From Planctomycetota bacterium (lineage in GTDB: Bacteria; Planctomycetota; Phycisphaerae; Sedimentisphaerales; Anaerobacaceae): 40,173 bases of DNA. Made by a program: the position numbers and the translations under genes. Position 1 is the first letter of the stretch. Every line of letters starts with the position of its first letter. The notes beneath the pieces are model-generated. The model ran no database searches, was not told where the DNA came from, and saw only the letters and a list, made by a program, of their open reading frames with translations. This document shows positions 1-7,920 of this stretch, piece by piece. The stretch is taken from assembly GCA_023481165.1 (NCBI GenBank), contig JAMCWO010000122.1:1-40173 (forward strand). The letters are read 5' to 3'.

Positions 1-2
1 GG

Positions 3-500
3 AAATGGCACAGCAGCGCGGGGAAATGGATGGGATTGCTCCTGGCGGTAGCGGCCTTCCCGCCCGCCTGCTTCTCGTCGTTCATTGCCGCCAACAGCTT
101 CAAGACCACCTTGCCAACCGTGAATCCCTTCATTTCCGTAGGGATTGGAACGGCGGTCAGCATCATCCTGGCGGTGACCGGATGGGCCGGCCAGTTGGCC
201 AGCGTGTTCACCGTGATTGGCGCGTCCTTCGGACCCATCTGCGGCGCCATGCTCGTGGATTACATCCTGTCCGGGCAGACCTGGGCCGGTCCTCGGAGGG
301 GCTGGAACATGGCTGGGTGGATCTCGTGGGCCCTCGGCTTCCTGGTGGGCATCGCCCCCTTGGTCAAGATCGCCAACATTCCGGCCGCACCGCTGTTTGC
401 GTTCATCGTCGGGGCCGTCGTGTACTTTGCCTTGGCGAAGGCCGGGCTCCAGCCGCCGGCGGTTGAGATGCCGGGCGCCGCGCCAAAGCCGCAAGCGTGA
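3..500 (+). CDS. NCS1-family (cytosine/purine permease-like) transporter, C-terminal part
   Basis: The frame is open to the left edge, so only the C-terminal ~165 residues are visible; the ATG at 30 is internal. Several hydrophobic helices are seen (around MGLLLAVAAFPPACFSSFIA, SVFTVIGASFGPICGAMLVDYIL, WISWALGFLVGI, APLFAFIVGAVVYFAL). The segment ending GAMLVDYIL followed by a short loop and a Trp-rich helix resembles the GxxxADY region of NCS1 nucleobase permeases such as CodB. It probably imports a nucleobase or related compound across the inner membrane. The tail is short, hydrophilic and Pro/Ala-rich. The family call is from sequence resemblance only; another APC-superfamily permease is possible. 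A strong terminator follows 60 bp downstream. Confidence 0.6.
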   Translation, partial: KWHSSAGKWMGLLLAVAAFPPACFSSFIAANSFKTTLPTVNPFISVGIGTAVSIILAVTGWAGQLASVFTVIGASFGPICGAMLVDYILSGQTWAGPRRGWNMAGWISWALGFLVGIAPLVKIANIPAAPLFAFIVGAVVYFALAKAGLQPPAVEMPGAAPKPQA

Positions 501-559
501 TGTCGCAGGCTCGCGCACAGGCGATCCGGGTATTCGTCGAACGCGGTTAGACCCCTTAC

Positions 560-593
560 AGGGACTCGACACCAGTCGAGTCCCTGCTTTTTT
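560..593 (+). terminator. Rho-independent terminator after the permease
   Basis: A perfect 10-bp stem (GGGACTCGAC, 561-570, with GTCGAGTCCC, 575-584) closes a 4-nt loop and is followed within two bases by a run of T. It lies 60 bp after the permease stop and before the promoter of the next transcription unit. Confidence 0.85.
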
Positions 594-637
594 GTCTTGG
601 GCCGGAAAATGTGTAACAAATCAGCCGGCGGCGCAAC

Positions 638-666
638 TTGACAAGGGACAGGACGGTCGATACGAT
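638..666 (+). promoter_or_regulatory. Sigma-70-like promoter for the lipoprotein-Agl23-ApbE operon
   Basis: TTGACA (638-643), a 17-bp spacer and TACGAT (661-666). The predicted transcript start near 673 would leave a leader of about 90 nt before the ATG at 765. It sits between the terminator of the permease and the next gene. Confidence 0.5.
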
Positions 667-764
667 GTGGTTTTTCGTCCGATTGGGACTGGACCTGTTT
701 CGCAGGGTGAAACAGTCGAGGTAGAGTGAAGGATATCAAGTTAGGTGAGAAGAGGTTAGTCAAA

Positions 765-1637
765 ATGAACAAGAGACTGGATTCCATGACAAGAATAGTC
801 CTGCTGGTGGTTCTGGCGTTCGCGGTGTGCCTTGCCAGTTCCTGTGCGAAGAAGCAGCCGCCCCAGACGCCGACGAAAGCCCCGCAAAAGACGGCCCCCG
901 CCACACCGGCCAAGGCTCCGGAAGCCGCGAAGCCGGCCGTGCAGCCTGCGGCGCTGACCACGGAAGCCCCGAAGCCGGCGGCCCCGGCTCCGGCCCCGCA
1001 GCCCCCAGCGGCCGCCGCCCCGTCCGCTGGCAAGATGGTTGAGCTTGCGATTGAACTGCCCAAGCCGATGTTCGTCGGCACGCCGCAGGATATCAAAGTG
1101 GAAAACCTGGAGAAACCACTGGGCAAGCCACGGCACCCTATGCTGGTTCCCGAGGGCACCGTGAACCTGGCGAAGGATAAGCCCGTCAAGTCCAGCGATG
1201 AGATGCCGATCATCGGCGAGATCAGCTACATCACCGATGGGGACAAGGAAGCGGCCGACGGCAGCTACGTCGAGCTCGGACCGCTTGTGCAGCACATCAC
1301 GGTCGATCTTGGCAAGACGTGCGAGCTGTATGCCATCGTGGTGTGGCACTATCACAAGCAGCCGCGCGTGTACACGGACGTGGTGGTGCAGGTGTCCAAC
1401 GACGCGGACTTCATCAAGGACGTCAAGACGGTCTTCAATAATGACCTGGACAACTCCGCCGGGCTGGGCGTCGGCACGGACAAGCACTACATCGAGACCT
1501 CCGAAGGCAAGCTGATCGACCTGATCTCGCAGGGCAGCCCGAAGGCCCGGTACGTCCGTTTCTACAGCAACGGCAATACGAGCAACGACCTGAACCACTA
1601 CATCGAAGTTGAGGTTTACGGCAAGCCGGCGCAATGA
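765..1637 (+). CDS. Lipoprotein with Ala/Pro-rich linker and discoidin-like domain
   Basis: A 290-residue exported protein. The ATG at 765 is preferred over an upstream in-frame GTG at 726 because AGAAGAGG lies just before it and it puts a signal peptide at the N-terminus. The signal helix ends in ASSC, a plausible lipobox, so it is probably lipid-anchored. Residues ~30-100 are a low-complexity Ala/Pro/Lys linker. The C-terminal ~160 residues (VNLAKDKPVKSSD, VDLGKTCELYAIVVWH, YVRFYSNG, IEVEVYGK) have the pattern of an F5/8 type C (galactose-binding-like) beta-sandwich, which usually binds carbohydrate. The stop overlaps the next start (ATGA), so it is translationally coupled to the Agl23-like gene. 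The ligand is unknown. Confidence 0.8.
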   Translation: MNKRLDSMTRIVLLVVLAFAVCLASSCAKKQPPQTPTKAPQKTAPATPAKAPEAAKPAVQPAALTTEAPKPAAPAPAPQPPAAAAPSAGKMVELAIELPKPMFVGTPQDIKVENLEKPLGKPRHPMLVPEGTVNLAKDKPVKSSDEMPIIGEISYITDGDKEAADGSYVELGPLVQHITVDLGKTCELYAIVVWHYHKQPRVYTDVVVQVSNDADFIKDVKTVFNNDLDNSAGLGVGTDKHYIETSEGKLIDLISQGSPKARYVRFYSNGNTSNDLNHYIEVEVYGKPAQ

Positions 1638-3298
1638 AATGGTTCGATTGGGTCTCCGGCGACGGGAGGCTCAAGCTATACTGGTTCTCCATCTTGGTCG
1701 TGGCGCTCGGGGCGTTGGCACTCCGAGCGCCACGGCTGAGTCTGCGGCCGATGCACACCGATGAGGCCGTCCACGCCGACAACTTTGGCACCCTCCTCGA
1801 AGGCGGCACCTACAAGTACGATCCCCACGAGTATCACGGTCCCACCCTCAACTACTTCACGCTGATTCCCGCTCGCCTGACCGCGAAGGACACCTATGCC
1901 TCGCTTACCGAAACCACGCTGCGGATTGTCCCGGTTATTTTCGGCACGTTGCTGGTTTTGATGAGCCTACTGCTCGTGCGGGGTCTGGGGCCCGGCGCCG
2001 TGGTGGTGGCTCTGCTGGTGGCCCTCTCGCCGGCCATGGTCTTCTACAGCCGCTACTATATCCAGGAGATGCTGCTGGTCTGCTTCACATTCGGCGTCAT
2101 CGTCTGCGGCTATCGCTATCTGCGCACGCAGGCGCTGCCGTGGGCGCTCGCGACCGGGGCTTTCGTCGGGCTGATGCATGCCACGAAAGAGACGTGTATC
2201 ATCGCGTGGTGTTCCATGGGACTGGCCCTGGTGCTGTCGCGCCGCGAGCGTCCTGTCCGCGCCAGCATCAAGCCGCTTCACCTGCTCTTTGGTCTTGCAG
2301 TCGCAGTGGGCGTCTCCGCCTTGTTCTACTCCTCGTTCGGCCGCCATCCCCAAGGGGTGCTGGATTCGTATCTGACGTACGCGACGTACTTGGGCCGCGG
2401 GGCCGGCGAAAACACCGCGCACGTTCACCCCTGGTACTACTACCTCCAGATGCTTGTATTCGCGAAGTACTTTGATGGTCCGATCTGGACGGAAGGGTGG
2501 ATCGTGCTGCTGGCCCTCGTGGGCATGGCCGCAGCGGCCAAGGGCACCGGCCTCGGTTCCATCGATCCCAAGCTGGTGCGGTTCCTCGTCGTGTACACGA
2601 TCGCCATGACGGTAGTGTACTCCGCCGTCCGCTACAAGACGCCCTGGTGCCTGCTGAGCTTCCTGCATGGCATGATTCTCCTGGCCGGCGTCGGCGCGGT
2701 GATGCTCCTGACATGGGTGAAAAGGCGCGGTCCGCGTGCCGTTCTCGCCGTGCTGTTGGTTGGTGCGGCGGGGCATCTGGCCTTCCAAGCCTACCGGGCG
2801 AACTTCGTCTACTATGCGGATAGCCGCAATCCGTACGTGTACGCCCATCCCACAACGGAGGTCTTCACCATCGTGGAGAAGGTCAAGGAGTACGCGGATC
2901 TGCCCGATTTGGATCATTCCAACGCGGTGCCCATCCAGGTCATCGTCCCCGGCCAGGACTATTGGCCGCTGCCCTGGTACCTGCGGGCGTACCGCGTAGG
3001 GTGGTGCACCGAGATTCCGGATCAGGTCGGGCCGCTGGTCCTTATCTCGGACAAGCTCGAAGAGGCTCTGACGCGCAAACTCTACGTGGACACCCCGCGC
3101 GAGAAGCGGCAAATGTACCTGTACCTGTTCCCGGCCCCGTACTACCTGTGGTTTCGACCCGGGGTCAAGATGCTCGGCTTCGTCCGCAAAGACCTGTGGG
3201 ACGAGCGTGCCAACCAAGAATCCGTCGCGAGCGTACGGATGGAGGGAAAACATGGACAGCCACACCCAACCACCGGAGACGCAGTTCGTAGTCAGTGA
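1634..3298 (+). CDS. Agl23-like (TIGR03663 family) membrane glycosyltransferase-type protein
   Basis: 554 residues with about ten hydrophobic helices in the N-terminal two thirds. The early motif APRLSLRPMHTDEAVHAD is the loop-1 acidic/His pattern of GT39/GT83-like lipid-dependent glycosyltransferases and of the TIGR03663 family ('flippase activity-associated protein Agl23'). The second hallmark HEYHGPTLNYFTL follows at about residue 60. The C-terminal third is soluble and may be periplasmic. It likely transfers sugars from a polyprenyl carrier during protein or surface-glycan modification; the substrate is unknown. It overlaps the upstream lipoprotein gene by 4 bp and its 3' end overlaps the start of ApbE by 47 bp, so the three genes look like one operon. 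Confidence 0.85.
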   Translation: MKWFDWVSGDGRLKLYWFSILVVALGALALRAPRLSLRPMHTDEAVHADNFGTLLEGGTYKYDPHEYHGPTLNYFTLIPARLTAKDTYASLTETTLRIVPVIFGTLLVLMSLLLVRGLGPGAVVVALLVALSPAMVFYSRYYIQEMLLVCFTFGVIVCGYRYLRTQALPWALATGAFVGLMHATKETCIIAWCSMGLALVLSRRERPVRASIKPLHLLFGLAVAVGVSALFYSSFGRHPQGVLDSYLTYATYLGRGAGENTAHVHPWYYYLQMLVFAKYFDGPIWTEGWIVLLALVGMAAAAKGTGLGSIDPKLVRFLVVYTIAMTVVYSAVRYKTPWCLLSFLHGMILLAGVGAVMLLTWVKRRGPRAVLAVLLVGAAGHLAFQAYRANFVYYADSRNPYVYAHPTTEVFTIVEKVKEYADLPDLDHSNAVPIQVIVPGQDYWPLPWYLRAYRVGWCTEIPDQVGPLVLISDKLEEALTRKLYVDTPREKRQMYLYLFPAPYYLWFRPGVKMLGFVRKDLWDERANQESVASVRMEGKHGQPHPTTGDAVRSQ

Positions 3299-4247
3299 CT
3301 GGGCCGCCGTGCCCAACGTGCATCGCTTCGCCCACCAGGCGATGGCGACCACGTTCGAGGCCATTATCCAGTACGAGGACCGGACCTACGCGCAGCAGGC
3401 CGCCCGGGCGGCCTTCGATGAGGTGGACCGCATCGAAGGGCACTTGAGCCGGTTTCTCGAAACCAGCGACGTTACGCGGATCAACCATCTGGCCGCCGGG
3501 CAGCCGATCCAACTGAGCCTGGACACGTTCGAGTGTCTGAAGATCAGTGTCGAGGTCTGCGCCGAGACCGGTGGGGCTTTCGACGTCACGGTCGGTTTCC
3601 TCGTGGACTGCTGGCTGGACAAGGCGAAGAAGATGCCGCGCACACCGACGCCGGAGGAACTACAGTTCGCCCGCGCACATACCGGCATGGACCTGATCCT
3701 GTTTGATGAGCCCACCCATGCGGTGGCGCTGGTCGACAGCCCCGTCCGGGTGGACCTGGGCGGTGTGGGCAAAGGGTACGCCGTCGATCGGATGGCGGAC
3801 CTCCTGCGCGAGTGGAGCATCGACCGGGCCCTGATCCACGGCGGCTTCAGCTCGGTCCTGGCCCTCGATCCACCGCAGGGCATGGTCGGCTGGCCCGTGA
3901 CGCTCAGCGATCCGAAGGATCGCCGCCGTACGCTCGCCCGCGTCCAACTGGCGGGCGCCTCCATCAGCGGCTCCGGCGTGGAGAAGGGCCGGCATATCAT
4001 CGACCCGCGCACGGGCGAGCCGGCCGAAGGCAAGAGCGCGAGCTGGTCGATCGCTCCCGATGCGGCCCGTGCCGACGCCTTCTCAACCGCCTTCATGATC
4101 ATGACTTCGGACGAAGTCAAAGACTATTGCGTGAATCACCCCCAGGTCCGCGCCCTGCTCATCATACGAGGCGACGAAGCGGGCCTCACTGAGAAGATCA
4201 TCTCGACAGGCGAGTGGAAGCCGGGGGAGCTTGTTAGTTTGACCTGA
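3252..4247 (+). CDS. apbE: FAD:protein FMN transferase (ApbE family)
   Basis: 331 residues. ApbE proteins attach FMN from FAD to Thr/Ser of target flavoproteins, or handle flavin in the periplasm. Diagnostic motifs are VDLGGVGKGYAVDRM (~167-181), HIIDPRTGEPA and DAFSTAFM (the D and T/S of the Mg2+ and FAD site). The usual GGD/GGN motif after the DLGG block reads HGGFSS here. The start at 3252 follows GGAGGG at 3241-3246; an in-frame ATG at 3207 lies inside the Agl23-like gene. No signal peptide or lipobox is seen, unlike many ApbE proteins, so it may act in the cytoplasm. No obvious flavoprotein target lies next to it. Confidence 0.9.
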   Translation: MDSHTQPPETQFVVSDWAAVPNVHRFAHQAMATTFEAIIQYEDRTYAQQAARAAFDEVDRIEGHLSRFLETSDVTRINHLAAGQPIQLSLDTFECLKISVEVCAETGGAFDVTVGFLVDCWLDKAKKMPRTPTPEELQFARAHTGMDLILFDEPTHAVALVDSPVRVDLGGVGKGYAVDRMADLLREWSIDRALIHGGFSSVLALDPPQGMVGWPVTLSDPKDRRRTLARVQLAGASISGSGVEKGRHIIDPRTGEPAEGKSASWSIAPDAARADAFSTAFMIMTSDEVKDYCVNHPQVRALLIIRGDEAGLTEKIISTGEWKPGELVSLT

Positions 4248-4264
4248 CCGATTCCTGTGCCCTG

Positions 4265-4370
4265 CTTGTCATCCTGAACGGAGCGTAGCGAAGTGAAGGA
4301 TCTGGGACGCGGACGAGAGTGGCCTTTGTTTCGCCGGCCGGATCCTTCGGCTTCGGCTCAGGATGACAAG
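4265..4370. repeat. Intergenic inverted repeat (GTCATCCTGA type)
   Basis: The left arm (4265-4302) starts CTTGTCATCCTGA and contains GAAGGATC. The right arm (4340-4370) is its imperfect reverse complement, ending CAGGATGACAAG. The ~37-bp loop contains TGGCCTTTGTTTCGCC, which faintly resembles the short AT-rich repeat at 7.9-8.9 kb. It lies between convergent genes (ApbE and GT2) and could fold as a long hairpin at both transcript ends. It looks like a dispersed palindrome of the kind common in environmental bacterial genomes. Confidence 0.7.
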
Positions 4371-4390
4371 AGGGTCGATGTCTCGGCGGC

Positions 4391-5146
4391 TCAACCCTGT
4401 TTCTGTATGTTGGGCCTGTTGTTGCTGCTGCTCGTCATAGCGCGTCGCAGCGCGCGCAGCTCGGAAAGGACGGGCCAGGGGGTGCGGGCGACCGAGAGAC
4501 GCGTGTCCCGATCGCAGGCCCACTGGACGGGGAACTCGCGGACGCGGTAGCCTTTTCGGATGGCTCGCAGGAGGATCTCGATGTCGAACAGGAAGCCGTC
4601 GGTGACGCACTGGCCGTACAACTCCCGGGCGACATCGCCCCGATAGATCTTGAAGCCGCACTGGGTATCCGTGAACTCGCGCGGGACGCCCAGCATGGTC
4701 CGGACCGTGGCTTTGAAGGTGCGCGAGATGAGCCGGCGGTGCCACGGCTGGTCCCGGAGGATGCTGCTTTGGATGTGCCGGCGGGAGCCGTGGGCGATGT
4801 CGCAGGCCCCGCTCCTGAGCAGCTCCAAGCCGGTCAGGACATTGTCGTAGGGGATGCAGAGCCCGCAATCGGCGAACATTGCATATTGGCCGCTCGTTGC
4901 CACCATTCCGGTGCGCACCCCGTAGCCTTTACCCCGGTGGGCCTCGTAGCGAAGCACCCGGCGCTGAATGCCCTCCGGGACTGCCACATCTTGCGCGGCT
5001 TGGGTCGTGTTGTCGCTGCTGCCATCGTCCACGACGATGATCTCGCCGCGCAGATCGTGGGCACAGAAGAACTGAGCCGCCGCCGTTACATCGCGGGCGA
5101 TCTTGTGGCCTTCTTCGTAGGCCGGTATGACAATCGATAAATCCAT
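4391..5146 (-). CDS. GT2 glycosyltransferase, dolichol-phosphate-sugar synthase type
   Basis: 251 residues. N-terminal MDLSIVIPAYEEGHKI and EIIVVDDGSSDNT are the nucleotide-sugar binding motifs of family 2 glycosyltransferases. GFKIYRGD..RELYGQCVTDGFLFDIEILLRA is typical of the ALG5/DPM1-like branch that loads a sugar on a polyprenyl phosphate. It may supply lipid-linked sugar for the Agl23-type protein upstream. The expected DxD metal site is altered: the equivalent stretch reads FADCGLCIPYDNV. No membrane helix is evident. The ATG lies only 8 bp from a TATAAT box, so the mRNA may lack a leader. Confidence 0.88.
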   Translation of the reverse strand: MDLSIVIPAYEEGHKIARDVTAAAQFFCAHDLRGEIIVVDDGSSDNTTQAAQDVAVPEGIQRRVLRYEAHRGKGYGVRTGMVATSGQYAMFADCGLCIPYDNVLTGLELLRSGACDIAHGSRRHIQSSILRDQPWHRRLISRTFKATVRTMLGVPREFTDTQCGFKIYRGDVARELYGQCVTDGFLFDIEILLRAIRKGYRVREFPVQWACDRDTRLSVARTPWPVLSELRALRRAMTSSSNNRPNIQKQG

Positions 5147-5154
5147 CCAAGAGT

Positions 5155-5183
5155 ATTATACGGCACGCACCGTAGCTTGACCA
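5155..5183 (-). promoter_or_regulatory. Promoter of the GT2 gene, near-leaderless
   Basis: On the minus strand TTGGTC, an 18-bp spacer and a perfect TATAAT (5160-5155) precede the ATG at 5146 by 8 bp. Transcription would start at or within a few bases of the start codon. No Shine-Dalgarno sequence is seen. Confidence 0.5.
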
Positions 5184-5221
5184 AAGAAAACGACCGCGTT
5201 CGTGAGGCCAACGCGGTCGTT
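5184..5221 (-). terminator. Rho-independent terminator after the class V aminotransferase
   Basis: On the minus strand a perfect 12-bp stem (AACGACCGCGTT with AACGCGGTCGTT, arms 5210-5221 and 5189-5200) is followed by TTTTCTTT. It lies 31 bp past the aminotransferase stop. Its U-tract abuts the -35 box of the next gene. Confidence 0.85.
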
Positions 5222-5251
5222 GGCAAAACAGCAATTACCGGCGAACGCGGC

Positions 5252-6343
5252 TCAATGGACCTCTTCGTCGATCCAGCCGAGCAGTTGCCGCACCTCATCG
5301 ATCGTGATATCGCCCATGTGCGCGATGCGGAAGGTCTTATCCTTGAGCTGCCCGTAGCCGGCGCTGAAGATCGCGTTGTGCTTCTTCTTGACGGCGCCAA
5401 TCACGTCGCCCACGTTGATGTTGCGCGTGTTCTTGATCGTTGTCAGGGTGTTCGAGGCGTAGCGCTCCTCACAGAACAGGGAGAACCCTTTCTGCTTGGC
5501 CCAGCTACGGACGAGATCGCCCATCTTCTTATGGCGGGCCCAGACGTTCTCCATGCCTTCCTTGACGAACTTCTGGCACTGGTAGTGCAGGCCCATGATG
5601 TGCGGAATGCTCGGCGTCACGAGGGTTTGGTTCTTCTCGGCCGCCTTGGCCCACTCGATGAAGTTGAAGTAGTAGCCCTTGGCCGGCACGCTCTTGGCCT
5701 TCTCGACGGCCCGCTTGCTGACCGCGGCGACCGTGAATCCCGGGGGCAGCCCGAACGCCTTCTGCACGGAGGCGAACCCGACATCCCAGCCGAGCTCATC
5801 GAAGTGGATCGGCTGGCCGATCATGCCGCTGACGGCGTCGACGAACACCAGTACATCCGGGTACTTGGCCTTCATCATCTTGGCAATGTCGTAGATCGGG
5901 TTCATCAGGCCGGTGCTGGTCTCGTTGTAGATCAGCGTGATCGCCGCGTATTTGCCGCCGGCGAGCTTGGCGTCGATCAGCTCGGGTGTAGTGGCTTGGC
6001 CCCACTCGACCTTGAGCACATCGACATTGCGGCCGCAGTCTTTTGCCACATCCGCCCACTTGTCGCTGAAGGCGCCGCAGCAGGTGGCGAGCATCGTCTC
6101 ATTCGGCGCGACGCAGTTGCGGATGGAGGCCTCCCAGAGCCCCGAGCCGCTGGAGGTGGAGAGAAAGATGTACTGGTTCGTGAACAGGAGCTTCTTGAGC
6201 ATGTCGGCCACTTCACCGTGAAGCTGCGCGTATTCCTTGTCGCGGTGGCCCAGGGTTCGATGGGCCAGCTCTTTCAGCACGTCCGGCTTGACCTCGATGG
6301 GGCCGGGGATGAACAAGGTGGGCGGGTTTCTCCAATCTGTCAT
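5252..6343 (-). CDS. PLP-dependent class V aminotransferase (alanine/serine-glyoxylate type)
   Basis: 363 residues from the ATG at 6343, which has GGAG upstream; a TTG at 6355 is an alternative. It has FIPGPIEVKPDVL near the N-terminus, LGHRDKEY, FVDAVSGMIG (Asp169 contacts the PLP pyridine) and SVQKAFG (Lys195 forms the Schiff base). These match the AGXT/serine-pyruvate/serine-glyoxylate aminotransferase group of fold-type I class V enzymes, which move amino groups between Ala, Ser, Gly and glyoxylate; phosphoserine aminotransferase activity in this subgroup is possible. It is preceded by the DUF1015 gene with a 19-bp gap, a pairing that suggests a shared role in serine/glycine metabolism. 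A terminator follows. Confidence 0.88.
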   Translation of the reverse strand: MTDWRNPPTLFIPGPIEVKPDVLKELAHRTLGHRDKEYAQLHGEVADMLKKLLFTNQYIFLSTSSGSGLWEASIRNCVAPNETMLATCCGAFSDKWADVAKDCGRNVDVLKVEWGQATTPELIDAKLAGGKYAAITLIYNETSTGLMNPIYDIAKMMKAKYPDVLVFVDAVSGMIGQPIHFDELGWDVGFASVQKAFGLPPGFTVAAVSKRAVEKAKSVPAKGYYFNFIEWAKAAEKNQTLVTPSIPHIMGLHYQCQKFVKEGMENVWARHKKMGDLVRSWAKQKGFSLFCEERYASNTLTTIKNTRNINVGDVIGAVKKKHNAIFSAGYGQLKDKTFRIAHMGDITIDEVRQLLGWIDEEVH

Positions 6344-6362
6344 GGGGGTCTCCAAGAAGCGG

Positions 6363-7670
6363 TTAGAGTTTTTGAATCGTCAATCCGGTGAACATTTTCG
6401 GATAGAAGTACGTCGATTTGTGCGGCATGCGCTCGCCGGCGTCGGCGACCGCCGTCAAGCGCCGCATTTTGACCGGGTTGGTGAAGAAGGCCACCTGCTT
6501 GCGGCCTGCATCGACCTGTCCGATCAAATCGTTCATGGCGTTGGGCACATCCTTGACGTATTCCACATAGTCGGGATTGCCCATCTTCTCCTCGTCGAAG
6601 CCCAGCAACTGCTCCAGCACAAGCTTCTGGAGCACCGCCACATCGAGGGCACGCCACGCCTCGCTCTTGTCGGGCGCGGCAGCCGCCATGAGGGAGCCAT
6701 CCTTCAGGGCCGCCACATAGAAGGACCGGTCTCCCATATACAGACCGAGGGTGGTTTCGTCCCGCTCGTGCAGATTTCGCATCTCGGCGAGCATGCGCTG
6801 CCTGGCTTGCTCCTTGGTGTCGCGCGAGAACTTGAACGACACCAGGCGAAAGCTGCTTTCCAGTCGCGCGCAGAACTCCGAGCGTTGGAAGCCGGCGATC
6901 CCGCCGACGAGGCGGTGGGTCGCCAGGACCACCAGGCCTTTCTGCTCGGTGTTGGTGAAGGCGATCATCTGGTATCGGGCCTTCGGATTGCCGCTCTCGT
7001 GCATGTATTTCAGGCCGGTCGTATAGCGGTGGTGGCCGTCCGCAATGATGCAGCTTTTGTCCTGCATCATCGTCTCGACCGCTTGGATGTCGTCCTCGGC
7101 TACGATGGCGTAAAGCCGATGCCGTACGGCCTGCTCATCCATGAAGTCGATCAGCGGCGCCTGCCTCATGGCCTTGGTGATGATCCGGTCGGCGATGTCT
7201 TGCGAGTCCTCGTAGAGCATGAAGACCAGTCCGAAACGCGCCGCCGTGGCCCTTTCGAGATTCAGCCGGTCGAGCATGGGTTTCTCGAAAACCTGCTCGT
7301 GCGGCCGGACCACTTTGCCGAAGTCCTCCAGCCGGGCCAGCGCGATGAAGCTCAGACGCTGGAACGCCGTGCCGCCCAGCTCGAAGTCCTGGACGTATCC
7401 ATAGATGGTGTCCTGAGAGTCTTCTTGGAGTGCCCCTTCCGTGATCCAATTCTGGAGATACTCGGCGGCACGGGTGTACGGATTATGCCGGTCGTCGTCA
7501 CAACTGGCGGCCTTGCCTTTTGTGATGTGCACAATATTATACTTGCTCTTGCGATAAAGCTCGTCTCGTTCACCGTCGCTGATGACATCGTAGGGCGGGG
7601 CGATGCACTTGCCCACGTCGCCGACTACGCCGGTGTTGAAGCGGAACGCTTTGAAAGGCTTCACTTCCAT
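6363..7670 (-). CDS. DUF1015 family protein
   Basis: 435 residues, the usual length for the family. Conserved blocks are IAPPYDVIS (~23-31), VRPHEQVFEKP (~121-131), DKSCIIADGHHRYTTGLKYM (~204-223) and the C-terminal FFTNP. The biochemical function is not established; members are often found beside serine biosynthesis genes. The ATG at 7670 is where family similarity begins. The frame stays open upstream to 8939 only because the repeat array has no stops, so that extension is not taken as coding. It is the first gene of an operon with the class V aminotransferase, driven by a good promoter at 7761-7789. Confidence 0.85.
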   Translation of the reverse strand: MEVKPFKAFRFNTGVVGDVGKCIAPPYDVISDGERDELYRKSKYNIVHITKGKAASCDDDRHNPYTRAAEYLQNWITEGALQEDSQDTIYGYVQDFELGGTAFQRLSFIALARLEDFGKVVRPHEQVFEKPMLDRLNLERATAARFGLVFMLYEDSQDIADRIITKAMRQAPLIDFMDEQAVRHRLYAIVAEDDIQAVETMMQDKSCIIADGHHRYTTGLKYMHESGNPKARYQMIAFTNTEQKGLVVLATHRLVGGIAGFQRSEFCARLESSFRLVSFKFSRDTKEQARQRMLAEMRNLHERDETTLGLYMGDRSFYVAALKDGSLMAAAAPDKSEAWRALDVAVLQKLVLEQLLGFDEEKMGNPDYVEYVKDVPNAMNDLIGQVDAGRKQVAFFTNPVKMRRLTAVADAGERMPHKSTYFYPKMFTGLTIQKL

Positions 7671-7760
7671 TATCACGATCTTTGCCGTCCTTGCGACTCT
7701 CCAACCTCCCCATAGACCGCAGGGCTGATTCCCTGGACTCCGAGTCTGTGGAAGACGCGA

Positions 7761-7789
7761 ATAGTAGTCAACGCACCGGTGTTTGTCAA
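7761..7789 (-). promoter_or_regulatory. Sigma-70-like promoter of the DUF1015-aminotransferase operon
   Basis: On the minus strand TTGACA (7789-7784), a 17-bp spacer and TACTAT (7766-7761). The leader would be about 85 nt. It lies between the repeat array and the gene, which argues that the array is outside the coding region. Confidence 0.55.
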
Positions 7790-7920
7790 GCGGGAACGCA
7801 GACCGGGTGCATGACGCGTGCGGGCGGCATCGGGCTGGAATACTGGAATAGTGGAATACTGGAACAATGGGGGCTCGCGACGGCCGCCACGGCCGACACC
7901 GCCTCGGTGCCCCCTTCGGG

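Noticed and set aside
260-1634. Minus-strand frames of ~300 codons over the lipoprotein gene
   Set aside because: They are shadows caused by high GC and the Ala/Pro linker; they have no recognisable domain or start signal.
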